Assembly (NCBI RefSeq): GCF_023101765.2
Contig: NC_064218.1
Location: forward strand, 8,866,001 to 8,930,000
Direction: 5' to 3'
DNA from: Spodoptera frugiperda
Taxonomy: Eukaryota > Arthropoda > Insecta > Lepidoptera > Noctuidae
DNA length: 64,000 nt
The translations under genes were made by a program, and so were the position numbers. The notes beneath the pieces were generated by a model. The model searched no databases. It was given only the letters and a program-made list of their open reading frames with translations, and was not told the DNA's origin. This document shows, piece by piece, positions 34,779 through 46,252 of the stretch (position 1 is the stretch's first letter; the number at the start of each line of letters is the position of its first letter).

Positions 34779-36897
34779 CTACACACCACCAGGTACAAAA
34801 CCACTAGGTTTTATAGGGCTTCTAAATCCACCCGGTTGAATGTCTCCTGACATGTGCGAGCCTGGGTTCACGGTATTGACGAATCCACTTGGTTGAACCC
34901 GCCCTGGTACGACGCCAACTGGATTAACAGGGGTCCTAAATCCACCACCTGGCATGAAACCACTGGGGTTTATTGGGCTTCTAAATCCACCCTGATCTGC
35001 AGGGTTCCTGAACCCACCAGTATGTCTGAACCCTTGATTAGCAGACCCCACAAATCCCTTTGGAACGGTAGCTTGGTCTCCACGTCGACCACCATTATTA
35101 AAACCACCAGAGGATCCTGAGTTTACGAATCCGTTTTGGGACCTAGATCCAACTTGACCGAACTGACCAGACGCTCCACTTCTCCTGAAGTTCCTACGAA
35201 AACCAGAACCGATATGTGTGTGGATTGGGTTGAAGTTGAGTGAACGTTGGGAACGAATTAATGGCATCAACTTCATGTGCTGTTCAGGAACAGCATTTTG
35301 TGATGATGCTGATGCTTCTACATGTCCTATAAGGTTGTCATCTGCTCTAGATCTTTGCAAACCTGAAAAAATAATAAATAAATGTATTATTATTTAACAG
35401 TACTAATCTTCGGTGAAGAAAGTAACATATTTTTATCCATATATAAATTACATACTAATGATTTGAAAAACTAGTTTTTATATTATTATTTAACAGTACT
35501 ATTATCTTCGGTGAAGATAGGTTTTTATCGATAGATAAATTACATGAACTAATGATTTTAGAAAGTTGCTAAAATAACATCATGGCTTAAGTAAAGCCTT
35601 TTTTTGAGAGGGGTAAAACGTCCTATGACTTCTCCCGCCCTGAGTGAGGCGGGAGGGAGTGTCAGACTCTTACTGACTAAAAACCACCTCGTTCCTTCAT
35701 CTGCTTTGAGCTGGAGCCCCGGTAACCTTTTATGTTGTCCACAACTCCAGATATGGCTTAAGTAAAGCCTACCTACCTCCCTTTTAAGGACAATGATCGG
35801 AGTTTATGTACATACGAGTATACATATATTATGTAAAACGAACCTAAGTAAGGATTATTTAACAAAATAAAATATTACTTACTGGAGCAAGTCGCTACCA
35901 GGGCCAATAATAAACACGCAATCTGTGAACAAGATATTTGACATTGACTAAAAACAATGGCTGAATCACGTAAATGTAATGAGGAAAGCTGTACTAGTTT
36001 CCGATCAAAGAGGGACTCTTCATCATGAGCAGCTTCATCATGACTCGAAAATATATGGGAATCAGAGACGGAAGATTGGAAAGGAGAATTAGGCCTCAAG
36101 TAACCTCCATCACACAACGAAACACAACGCGAGCGTTGTTTCACGTCAGATTTCTGTGAGAACGTGGTATCACTCCGGTCGAGCCGGCCCATTCGTGCCG
36201 AAGCATGGCTCTCACACACTTTTTATTATGAGCACCTCTGCCTAACCCCTCGAGAAATAAAAACTCATATAGTACAAACAAATTATTATATAAACAATTT
36301 ATAAATAATGATGACTACTGATATATCTCTAAGGACAGCTCGGTGAGTTCATTGCCACCCAAATTATTTACTTGTTATCTGCCGTAGATACTTAGTTTAC
36401 ATAGAATCGGTGTGCCGTAAGTAGATACAAACAATATACACATATTAAAATTTAATAGGACTACCTAAGTGAATAGGGATGATGACGGGCTATGAAAATT
36501 AAAAATCTATTTAGTCCGTTAGTTAGGTAATGAAAAAATATTAGACACGTATTTTTTTATTTTGACATATAAGATAACAATACTTAGATAAAACGAATCA
36601 AAGTTAAGCAAATGCGTCAATTCTACGTACCTAGGAGTGACGTCAAGCGATATTTGGAATCAATATATCTTCGAAAGTATTTGTTTCCGTAAAAAAATAA
36701 AAAATACGTGTCTAATATTTTAAAATAATGCACAAGACGGACATTAAAATAAAAATTAGTCATACACCATATTGATGGTCATAAATTGACCGCTAAAATT
36801 AAATTCCAAAAACTAAACATACCAGTCCTTCACGGATTAATTATTTAAAAAAAGTCAACAATAAAAAGTATTGCAAGAGTCTTACCTTGACTGCCAT
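34779..36897 (-). CDS. Secreted Gly/Pro/Arg-rich repeat protein (211 aa)
   Basis: Exons 36886-36897 (ATG GCA GTC AAG), 35883-35922 (40 bp) and 34779-35362 join in frame with GT-AG borders, ending TAG. The first 18 residues, MAVKIACLLLALVATCSS, form a signal peptide. The mature part begins LQRSRADDN, contains RSQR and RRNFRR, which resemble proprotein-convertase sites, and then a Gly-rich segment (SGASGQFGQ to GFVNSGSSGGFNNGG). The last 85 residues consist of a repeating unit of the form GGFRxPxxPxGFxPG. I recognise no family. The layout is the same as that of the distal gene at 26182-33846, which makes them paralogues. A processed secreted peptide precursor or a cuticle/silk-type protein are both possible. 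Confidence 0.85.
35606..35752 (-). repeat. Dispersed repeat family C, inverted, in intron 2
   Basis: GGGAGGGAGTGTCAGACTCT, TACTGACTAAAAACCACCTC and GAGCTGGAGCCCCGGTAACC are the reverse of the family-C consensus. It lies in intron 2 of the proximal glycine-rich gene. Confidence 0.7.
36112..36225 (-). repeat. Head fragment of dispersed repeat family D
   Basis: GTGTGAGAGCCATGCTTCGG on the minus strand continues to CACGAATGGGCCGGCTCGAC and GTGAAACAACGC, matching the head at 58,498. It lies in intron 1 of the proximal glycine-rich gene, about 190 bp upstream of exon 2. Confidence 0.75.
36472..36762 (-). mobile_element. Repeat family M6, inverted copy
   Basis: AATAGGGATGATGACGGG at one end and AAAAATTAGTCA at the other, with ATTAGACACGTATTTTTTT and AAAAAATACGTGTCTAAT inside. 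It lies in intron 1 of the proximal glycine-rich gene. Confidence 0.75.
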
Positions 36898-36940
36898 GTC
36901 CTTCCGACGATGAACTTGAAATGCATACTGGCAATGTAAT

Positions 36941-36966
36941 ATTACTTTATATAGAACATGTTATCA
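36941..36966 (-). promoter_or_regulatory. Core promoter of the proximal glycine-rich gene: GATA-type site and TATA box
   Basis: On the minus strand TGATAAC (36960-36966) precedes TATATAAAG (36945-36953), followed by TAAT. The start codon lies about 50 bases downstream. The spacing and sequence match the paralogue's promoter at 33915-33941. Confidence 0.75.
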
Positions 36967-37670
36967 TTAACTCCCGGCAATGTCCTGCAGATAACACAGG
37001 GTCGAACTTGCAGACCTTGGCAATGAATATATCGATGCTCTGATTATTTTTAAGTCAATAAAATGGTTTATACATATACTTGGAAAGATAATAATTTATT
37101 TGAACCTAAAAGTAGTCAATTTATCTTAACTCATTCATCATTATGACTCATTTTCTAGCAAAAAATATTTTAATGAGCAATAATACCTAAGCTACGATCT
37201 CCAACCAGTCTGCCAAGCTTAGAAAATATTATAAACCTCATGAGTAGAGGAGATCCAAGCTCCCACAGCAAGCTGTAACTGCCGTTCATGATGACATTTT
37301 ATTAATCAAAGAAAATCAAATGTTAGCTTTAATAAATAAAAATCTTTGAATACGGCCCTGTTCATACAACTAGATTTTTTTATTACATCATAAACTATAC
37401 AATATTATATATCATAGATACTATATTTTATAGTTTAGTATATACTACATTTATAGATAATTTTGATGGGACGTAGGTACTTCCCAACTGGTTTTTCTGC
37501 AAAATCAGTATAACCCAAGTATTTGGTTTTATGGAATAGATACCTACTGGTTTGTGTACTTTACCTTTTTTTTTACTTTTGATGTTCAATTTTTTCTTGT
37601 TCATATCAATTGCAATAAATAGTAATGATTCACATCATTATCATATTATGTATTAACCGCTTCCTAAACG

Positions 37671-37760
37671 GTCAGTACGCTTAGTACGAGTTTGCTTTAC
37701 GTTTACGTTCTGCGCTCTGATTGGCAGGCTCGAATAAACCAACCCATCAGAACGTACATT
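37671..37760 (+). mobile_element. Fragment of palindromic repeat family M4
   Basis: CTTAGTACGAGTTTGCTTTA and CTGCGCTCTGATTGGC match the fuller copy at 45472-45612. Confidence 0.6.
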
Positions 37761-38144
37761 ACATTTTAGGAGCTATGTTATGTTTATTAAATCTTACCAT
37801 ACACAAGGGTTGCTACTTAAGTCAAGCTAACTACCAAAACAAGTATCGAAAAATAAATAAATCAAGTGAATATCTCGTTGAAATAAGTTTACAGAGTGTA
37901 AAACATTCCGGTCGGCTTGCCGAGCCCTTCAGAGAACTTTTGCAATATATTTTATTATCTTACTATTTATCTTTTCCTGTTTTTCAAAGTTCCGCCGCAG
38001 TGGCACGAGTCTTGCAAGATTTTGAGGCCAATTCCAGTATGAACTTTTGCCTCCATATCCTATGAAATATTGGAAAGAGGAATTTGTAACCATAATCTGA
38101 CAATAATTTACTGTAACTTTATGTATAGTATAAACACTAGCCTT

Positions 38145-38282
38145 AGTCAGCAGTTTTGCCTATGTTTCCTATGGGATAAAAAGGCCTATGTGTTTTTCCA
38201 GGCCACCTACCCCTGTTCCAAATTTCATTTCAATCGCTTCAGCCGTTGTGACGTGAAGAAGTTACAAACAAACAAACAATCA
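38145..38282 (+). repeat. Helitron-like or LINE-tail debris
   Basis: CCTATGGGATAAAAAGGCCT, CAAATTTCATTTCAATCGCT and AAGTTACAAACAAACAAAC form a string seen in many moth repeats. A similar string lies at 55,310-55,600. Borders are not clear. Confidence 0.4.
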
Positions 38283-38703
38283 TACAAATTAATAATAGGT
38301 TGTCTGTTTCTTTTTTAATTGAATTACCATTATAGATACTCTTAAAATAAAATTAATTAATTAATTCCTACTACAAAACTTTATTACTGTTCTGAACCTA
38401 TAGTACCTTAAAAAAAATTAAGTAGTAAAGATGTTTAACTAACTACTGAATTTCTATCTTTACTCTTCGAGAATACGTTGGTACCTTATTATATTGTATT
38501 TCCCAACTCATAGTCTGGTTACAGTAAAGCATAACCGCCATGTTGCCAGCCCCATAAACGCAGTTATTGCCGGGATTATGAAACGTGTTACACCCTATTG
38601 TGGTCGCTCCAGCTCTTTACTTACATTTTATTAGGAAAACCGACCTCCCACGTTATGGGACCCATACAACACTCTCATAAATTCCATGACATTTCATAAA
38701 GCG

Positions 38704-38975
38704 ACTGCCTCGTTGGTCGCAAGTGCGACTGCCCGACAAGGGATCTCGGGTTCGATTCCCGGGTCGGGCAAAATATAACTGGGCTTTTTTCGGATTTTGG
38801 AAATATCTCAATAGTAGCTCGGAGTTTAGAATTGTGCCCGGTATATGGCAATAGGCTCACCCCCTATTACATGGGTCTTATTATAACACATAGTGAAAAG
38901 TGGGTGTACATTGCATAGTAGCATTACGTGCCGTAATGTGCATCTCTGCCTACCCCATCGGGGATCTAAGGCGCG
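38704..38975 (+). repeat. SINE family A, nearly complete copy
   Basis: The tRNA-like head CTGCCTCGTTGGTCGCAAG and GGGTTCGATTCCCGGGTCGG (A- and B-box-like) is followed by CTGGGCTTTTTTCGGATTTT, GCCCGGTATATGGCAATAGG and the tail CATCTCTGCCTACCCCATCG. It is not a functional tRNA gene; the cloverleaf is degenerate. Confidence 0.8.
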
Positions 38976-39343
38976 ACGTTGTACGAGTACGTATGTATAT
39001 TCATAAAGCATATTATTAAACTGGTAAATTTTATAACATGATTATTAATATACACTTAATATTCCTTCAACGTAACGAATTTCTAACGTTTCTGTGTCCC
39101 ACAATTCAAACTTCGAATGCAAAAAGGCTGGTTGTCAAACTGTCAGAACTGGTGTTATGAAAAAAAGCAAGCGCGTCAAATTTTCAAAAATTAGAATATC
39201 GCTGGAATGTTTTGAATGTGGCGTTCAACGTTCTTTTTTGCTTTTCGTACATTTATTTTATACTTTCCATTAGCAGAATTTTAAGGTACAAAACATACTT
39301 ATTTAATTAATTAAGAACATAAATATAAATATATAAAGTATTA

Positions 39344-39717
39344 AGGTCGATTTACATCAAACGAACATAGAGCTAGAGCTAGAACAAGAGCATTCTTTCG
39401 TAATCTTTTAGTGTAAACGAAAGCTAGAGGTATCGATTTACATCAAACGATCATAGAGCTAGAGCTAGAACACTAAAACGCTTTGATGAGACCGCTCAGT
39501 GGCGCGAGCACGTCCGAACACGCTAAAACGCTCTAAGCAACTGTTCGCGCGCTCTTGCGCCGTTTACATCAAGCGAGCGAGCATTCTTAGAATATTCCAT
39601 AGAATCTTTGCGAACGCACTAAGAACAACGAAGGAATGCTCTACGCCTGTTTACACTAGAAGAATTAGCTGTAGTGGGGATAGAATGAGCATTCGCTCGT
39701 TTGATGTAAATCGACCT
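39344..39717. mobile_element. Palindromic MITE, family M5, with TTA target duplication
   Basis: AGGTCGATTTACATCAAACG at the left end and its reverse complement at the right end are perfect inverted repeats, flanked by TTA at 39341-39343 and 39718-39720. The AGAGCTAGAGCTAGAAC segment is repeated inside. A 3-bp TTA duplication fits PIF/Harbinger-like transposition. Confidence 0.75.
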
Positions 39718-39718
39718 T

Positions 39719-39925
39719 TACTGGGCTTCTTTCGGGTTTTCAAAAATTTTTCAGTAGTAACACAGAGTCTGAAACCGTGCCCAGTATAAGTATAGCAATA
39801 GGCTCACCCCTATTACATGGGACTTATAACACAAATGGTGAAAAGTGGGTGTACATTGTATAGCGTCATAACGTGACGTAATGTGCATCTCTGCCTACCC
39901 CTTTGGGGATAAAAAGGCGTGACGT
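39719..39925 (+). repeat. SINE family A lacking its head, abutting MITE M5
   Basis: Starts at ACTGGGCTTCTTTCGGG immediately after the MITE and continues to the GGGGATAAAAAGGCGTGACG tail. The tRNA-like head is not found on the other side of the MITE. Confidence 0.75.
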
Positions 39926-40289
39926 TGTTATAAGAATATAAAATCTAGAACCCTAACATTAATTTCCCCTTTGAAGAGAATATAATGAAAACCTTTTACT
40001 AAATTACTCGCTTTTAATTTTGCTGCACTAAGTACGAACATAATTTTTATTTTGCTGCACTTCATATTATTTAAGTGTTATTGTCAGGAGCATGAATAAT
40101 TAAAAATGTTTGCTTTGTAAGTCTACTTCATAGTATAACTACGTTCTCTCTAAATATAGAGGCTAAATAGAGAGAACTTATTTATGTATTTTTTTTTTAC
40201 TTTTTAACAACTATTATTACTTATTAGTATTTTTTTTAACTTAGCTTTAATAATAAATGGAGTACCTATCAGTTTTTTTTAAAGTTGCC

Positions 40290-40446
40290 TTACACAAGGA
40301 TTTTCTCATAATTATGTCGTAGGTCCATGACACCCAGACCTGAAACAACAATTTATGGATCATACAAAGAGTTGCTTCGTGCGGGAATCAAACCCGCTAC
40401 TCGTTGCACGGCAGCCAGTTGCCCAGCTACCGCACCAACCATGCAG
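40290..40446 (-). repeat. tRNA-derived SINE, family B
   Basis: GATTTTCTCATAATTATGTC, GGATCATACAAAGAGTTGC and GGGAATCAAACCCGCTACTC match the family. Confidence 0.7.
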
Positions 40447-41002
40447 TCAATCACTGTCCTTACCCTTGACAATTTAGTCATCAAACCATTCAATTATATG
40501 TATATCAAACCTGTCCTTAGAACCTTGTCAAATCTAAACTATTGTTTCCTACAAACAAAACCAAGACGTTCGAAGTTTGAAACTAGAATTACCATACCAA
40601 AGACTATTATAATCAAAATGGCGGCATCTCAGTATAAAGGAGGCAATCATTCTTAATGTCCGACCTCCTTGCTAACAGCTAACGATGATCACAATAATGG
40701 GACTCATTACACGCATGTGTTTAATTCTCGCCAATTTCTAACTTAGTTTGTTCTTGCCTTCAGTTTGATGTACTTTATTAGTTTCCGTGGATATTTCGAC
40801 TTTTCCCCATGAGAATTGTACGTCAAGATCGTGTTTAAGTTAATTGGCCAAGTTCTGTGAACTTGAACTTTATTAAGATAGCCATAGGGTATTTTATAGG
40901 GTACTTTTGTTTATTATTTGATTGCTTCTAAGTATTTGGCCAATAATTGTGTGCTATGTTCGGTATGGTTTTTAGAACTTTTAATTGTTGCTAACATTAT
41001 TA

Positions 41003-41131
41003 TGTTATACGCTTACTCACGTAACTGTTTCATGAGGAACTCGACTAGTTTCAAGCCATGCTAAAGGCTCATGTTCATGGGCAGCATTCCGCGACACACG
41101 ACGCGGCGATTATCACGTTGCTGCTTGCGTT
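41003..41131. mobile_element. Fragment of MITE family M2
   Basis: TACTCACGTAACTGTTTCAT, GAACTCGACTAGTTTCAAGC and CGACGCGGCGATTATCACG match the fuller copy at 50823-51015 (inverted). Confidence 0.7.
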
Positions 41132-41214
41132 GCTTACATTCCCTAATCTCATTTGTTTTAAACACCAATTCCTTCTTACTGATCACTTATTTGTCACTGC
41201 TTGATACGTAGATA

Positions 41215-41375
41215 TATTCTATTATGCATGTATTATACATATAAACCATCCTCTTAAATCGCTCTATCTATTAAAAAAAACCGCATCAAAATCCGTTGCG
41301 TTGTATTAAAGATTTAAGCATACAAAGGGACATAAAAAGCGACATTGTTTTATACTATGTACTGATGTCCTAGTA
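41215..41375 (-). repeat. Dispersed repeat showing the LINE's empty target site
   Basis: AAACCGCATCAAAATCCG, AAGCATACAAAGGGACAT and GCGACATTGTTTTATACTAT. The last block is uninterrupted here but is split by the LINE at 28488-33499. Confidence 0.65.
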
Positions 41376-41817
41376 TTAAAAAATACACAACCGATATTGC
41401 TATTGACGTAAAAAATCGCAATTTAAATAAGAGATGCAAAAATCGAACCGTCCTATCTCCAAAGACGAGTCTGCGGGTAGAAATATATCCGGATAGGCGG
41501 TGACACAGCCGCGGGTATAGCCTCGGGAACGTTTATAGCCGTCGAGACGGTTATGGCCCACCATTTGTCTATCCATTTGTCACACGACACGCAATATTTG
41601 CGGGGCAGATAGCAACGGTTTTATATCGCGCAGGAATTGGGAGGGCGGCGCCGGGTGTTCGTACTAGTATGTTTTGATTTAGTGAGAGAATGAAAGATGG
41701 TATTTTGTGATGATACTGTAATTGAGCGTTGGACTATAGTTTTATATTTCTTATTGAGATGGATGTTCTAGTTTGTTACAAGTTGTCGCAACGATTGCAA
41801 TAAACTAGACACGATTC

Positions 41818-41951
41818 CAGACTCCATGATATTACTGAGATATTTTCGAAAAGCCGAAAAAAGCCCAGCAATATTTTGCCCAACCCGGGAATCGAACCCG
41901 AGACCCCTTTTGCAGCAATCGCACTAGCGACCACTCGACCAACGAGGCAAT
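41818..41951 (-). repeat. SINE family A, head and body only, inverted
   Basis: AAAGCCGAAAAAAGCCCAGC, CCCGGGAATCGAACCCGAG and CCACTCGACCAACGAGGCA. The 3' tail is missing. Confidence 0.75.
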
Positions 41952-43141
41952 CAATTTAGAAAATATTTCATCATCTCATTATTATGACTTAAAGTCCAAA
42001 AAAGGACACAAAAATTTTAAACCATCTGCATTTTCATTATAGTTACAACTTTAGTACAGTAACATCGGAAGCCAACGCTATAGCTAACTGATGTACGTCA
42101 ATTTCTGAAATTGGTGCATCTCCGGCACACGAAAAAACCATAGTATCCAAACCGAGACGACGTTTCAAAAAACGTGTCCTAAAACTTAAAAAATACGGTC
42201 CAAATTCCAATACCCGACGTCCACTAATAACATTAAATGCTATTCCAAATTGTCCCAAACCACTCTGGGCCCAGTAATCGGCCGCGAGGGCCCAATTACA
42301 GCCAACGTGGGTAGCAACGGGAAAATTTCAAGTCATTTTTCTTCGTCGAGAAAAGCGAGTGTCATTGGTGATGGAAGCATTATCTCAAGGTGAGAAGCGT
42401 TTTCTGTGATAAACTATGTGTGTATGGGAACTTGATATACCTACCTACCTAGATACCAGACTACTTGTAATTTCGGATGTACTATATACCTACCAGTACC
42501 TAAATATTCCTCTTTATTACTGAGAATGTTCGAATTATTAAATAAAATTCAATTATACTTGTGACTTGTGATGACTTGACCAATCGTATAATAGAAGTAT
42601 GTTATTAAGAATAATATCCAAGATATTCAAAATGGCGCCACCAAAATACTTTCAATGAAAGATTCAAAACGTAACAAATGGCTGGCCATTATCTCCACAA
42701 AAAGTTCTGCCCAATTTTGTTGACAAGTCAAACTTTTAAATCCAGAGACGCTTAAATCCAAGATGGCGCCGCATTTGAGCGGGACAATTTGTAATCCAAA
42801 ATGATTTAATGGACGATCTGCGGAGTCTCTCACTATTACCGTAGAAGGATTCAAATTTATTCTGACCCTAATCTTTCGAATAAAAATGCAGTGAGAAGAC
42901 TTAAGCGTTTCGTTCCTGTTATATTGAAAAATGTTTTTAGAGAATCCACACTTTTCTTTGAAGATTTTCTTTTGTATTTTCTATCAGACTAGTTTTTCAC
43001 GAGAGGTAAAAGATTTAAGATTCACCAATTATGCAAGTTTAACAAGACACAAGTTTCAAACATTTTAGGAGCTTGGCAGGTATGTTTTGTTGCAAATATT
43101 ATTAAAAACCCCAACAACATTTACGATTTCGGAGTAGCAGC

Positions 43142-43369
43142 TGACTAATTTTTATTTCAATGTCCGTCTTGTAGATGATTTTAAAATATTAGATACGTAT
43201 TTTTTATTTTATTTTTTTTTGTAGAAATTACGTAATTGCTCCCACTCCTAATCTTTCAAAATATGACAAAATAAAAAAATACGTATCTAATATTTTTTAA
43301 TTACTTAACTGACGGACTAAAATAAGTCTACTTATTTTTAATTTTCATACCCTGTCATCATCCCTATTG
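43142..43369 (+). mobile_element. Repeat family M6, shorter copy
   Basis: Starts TGACTAATTTTTATTTCAAT and ends GTCATCATCCCTATT, with ATTAGATACG and CGTATCTAAT inside. About 100 bp shorter than the copy at 4407-4731. Confidence 0.75.
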
Positions 43370-44440
43370 TTAACTCTGCCATAACCATTATTTCATAGAA
43401 AAAACATCCAAATCAGAACCAAGATTTATTTTGTCCCGCTGAACATTCAAAAATAAGTAAAACACAAGTTTATGTCAAACGCTATAAGATCCATTATAGA
43501 AAGTTCTCGAACACAAGTATCACTAGCACAAAACCACGATTCTGTGACGTCATCCACTCTCTCGACCGCGTAATTCGATCAATAAGAAGTTGGATGGATG
43601 TGCTATCAATCTTCAGGGGTTACTGGAGTACGGGAGAATCTAATCACTGCTTGTCTGTCGGTAGCTACAGGGTCTCACAGCAAAATGCCGGTGATCCATC
43701 TTTTCAAACGTCTATCGCGATGTAAAATAAGTCCAAGCGATGAATTTCTTTTGTTAATTGTTTAATTTTTCGTCTTTAAAATACTGAATTTAAAAACGTG
43801 ATAGAAGAAAAGTAGTATAGAAGAAAAGTTTTGCCACGGCTTCAATGTGAGGTAGCGCTTTGTTTGAAGATTACAATAGTAAATATCAATTATTGATGAT
43901 GATAATTTTTTTTTCATACAAAAATATCTATGTAAGAATTTGTTATGAAAGAGTATTTCACTGTCGCATCGTGCCTATTTGTGAAGCACTTTATGCAGGG
44001 TAGAGTAAATGTATATTTAACTTCTTTATGTTCTCAAATTGAATTAACTGGTCCGGGGTAAGAAATTTCTTAACTATTGTAATCTTCAAACACAACACTA
44101 CCTCCCATTGAAGATAATCATCAAATCAACATCCCGTGGCAGATAATTTTACTATTTTACAGTTACTAAGCTTCAAATAGTTTGAATCACTTTACGAAAA
44201 AGAGCATTTTATAAATTCTTTCCATACTTACACAAGCCCAATATAAATTTAAATGGCCATGTCGAACGGAGCTAATTCGATGACCCAACACACTTTGAAG
44301 TTGTTGTAAATTACTTCGTAACTTAAAGATTTTCATTTGGACCTCTTTTTAGATGTGGAGACATTGAAACGGCGATGAAATACTCCTATATGAACAGTAA
44401 ACTAACTAGTGTTAGTAAAAAATTGTAAAAAAAATAATTA

Positions 44441-44514
44441 GCTCGAGATAATATCTTTTAAGACATAATATCTTTTAAGATATAATATATTACTTTAAAG
44501 ATATTATCTCGAGC
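44441..44514. repeat. Short perfect inverted repeat
   Basis: GCTCGAGATAATATCTTT (44441-44458) and its exact complement (44497-44514) enclose a run of AATATCTTTTAAGA words. It lies next to a family-D repeat. Confidence 0.7.
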
Positions 44515-44526
44515 TCTATTCTTTAG

Positions 44527-44640
44527 AAAAGGCCGGAGGCACCTGCGACTCCTCTGGTGTCGCGGGTGTCCATGGGCGGCACTGATCGCTTACTATCAAG
44601 CGACACAAATGCTCGTTTGCCACCTATTCCACAAAAAAAT
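44527..44640 (+). repeat. Dispersed repeat family D, tail
   Basis: AAAAGGCCGGAGGCACCTGC, TGTCCATGGGCGGCACTGAT and AATGCTCGTTTGCCACC. Confidence 0.7.
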
Positions 44641-45089
44641 CTCTTGGACTCTATATCTCCCTCGATAACTTCCTCCCTGATGATTTGTCTTTCTTAAAAC
44701 CCACCTACCTCTATAAGGAAAATCATCAAATACCGCTCAGCTGTTAAGGGTCGCAGGCAAACAAATTCACAACAAAATGAAGCCTTTAGTAGCGACTAAT
44801 ATAAAACGTCCGCTAGTTTCAAAGCCTTTATGCCCGGAGGGACTCGCGGGAATCTCAGAACACAGGAAGGGTTTTAACCTCCAGCCTACCGACTTAATTA
44901 ATTTTAGGGGCAGGCCGCATCACTTGCAAATTGTCGAGAACACTCATTTAACCCTTGTTGGCACTCCAGGAGATCATCCATCGATGGATCCTTGTTTGTT
45001 GACCTATTTGCATTTTGATCTACTCGCTAATTGCTTATGGAAAGGGTTATGATTAGGTATGACTTTTTTATTGGGGTGTTGAGATCTCT

Positions 45090-45243
45090 TGACTTGACGG
45101 TTGGTGTGGTGGCTGGGCAACTAGCTGCCGTGCAACGTGTGGCTCGATTCCTGCACGGAGCAACTCTTTGTGTGATCCACAAATTGTTGTTTCGGGTCTG
45201 GGTATCATGTGTATGTGAACTTTTAAATGCACTCGTAACACAA
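45090..45243 (+). repeat. tRNA-derived SINE, family B, opposite orientation
   Basis: GGTTGGTGTGGTGGCTGGGC and GTGTGGCTCGATTCCTGCAC give A- and B-box-like blocks on the plus strand, followed by ACTCTTTGTGTGATCCACAA. It ends near ACACAACGCAAAG. Confidence 0.75.
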
Positions 45244-45471
45244 CGCAAAGAAATTGTGCTATTAGGTCTTAAATTGCATGGTAGTCACTATTTGTCAGAG
45301 AGACAGTGTGTGACTGTTTACATAAAAGTTAACAATAAAATTCTGCAGCCGATAAACTGAAAATTTACGTTTGTAGTACTGCTGATTGCCAAGCTGGTAC
45401 AATATCAAACATTGCATTTAAAGTTAAAAATTAAAGAACTCAAATAATTTTTACCAGCGCAGTCACGATCA

Positions 45472-45612
45472 GTACCCTTAGTACGAGTTTGCTTTACGTT
45501 GAACGACAACGAAACAAGAGCGCGTTCGGCGCTCTGATTGGCTGGTGCTATTAAAGCAACCAATCAGAGCGCCGAACGCTCCCGTTTCGATCTCAAAGTA
45601 CTAAAGCCCTCT
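45472..45612. mobile_element. Palindromic repeat family M4
   Basis: GCGTTCGGCGCTCTGATTGG pairs with CCAATCAGAGCGCCGAACGC around a short loop, and the outer parts read CCTTAGTACG and AGTACTAAAG. It can fold on itself; copies lie at 37,671 and 60,193. Confidence 0.75.
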
Positions 45613-46059
45613 GTAATTAAACTTGCAACTCGATTCAAATACCACACATTATAACCATCTCAATTTAGAAGATGCAATAACTTTCAAATACTTCCAAAGA
45701 AAATTTGATTATCTGAAATTTGGCTGAAAATGAAACTCTCACTAAGGGTTGTTTGGTATATTATTAGAAGTTACCCTTACGCACATTAGCGGTGTAATAT
45801 GTTCACAGTTAACAAGTCCGTGGGGAGATTCAGCTGAAGATTGCAAATTTTCAGTAATTTTCAGTAAGTTAACGAACTACGATTTTTAATTAGTCACGTA
45901 CGGAGGTTAATATGTGATGGTAAAACGGTTCTGTGTTTAGATAAACTGTGTATGTGATCTTTTGTTTGTTATTTCGGTGAATGATAAGATGAACAATATA
46001 CTCTTGGCCTACTATTTAGATTATTACCTTGACAATCACAGTTCAAGATCGGGACAACA

Positions 46060-46150
46060 TCCGGAGCTGCGGACTGCCTAGCGGGTTACCGGGGCTCCGG
46101 CTCAAAAAGCAAGAGTTTTTTTTTGTCAGTAAGAATCTGTAACTTCCTAA
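46060..46150 (+). repeat. Dispersed repeat family C
   Basis: CGGAGCTGCGGACTGCCTAG, CGGGGCTCCGGCTCAAAAAG and GTCAGTAAGAATCTG. Confidence 0.65.
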
Positions 46151-46252
46151 ATAATTTAGGAAATGGTGATGAAAATAGAAATAACTATAATTCGTTTTTT
46201 ATGTAATATTTACGAAAACTAGAGCCAAATTTTGCCTACATGGTTCGCAATA

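Noticed and set aside
37721..38065. 114-codon ORF with leucine-rich stretches
   Set aside because: Begins inside a palindromic repeat fragment and shows no domain or splice partners.
38704..38775. tRNA gene suggested by the B-box and A-box
   Set aside because: The same sequence recurs as the head of many SINE copies, and the cloverleaf is degenerate.
42043..42258. 71-codon minus-strand ORF starting MGQFGIAFNVISG
   Set aside because: No domain, no neighbouring exon and no supported start; likely chance, although it is not obviously a repeat.
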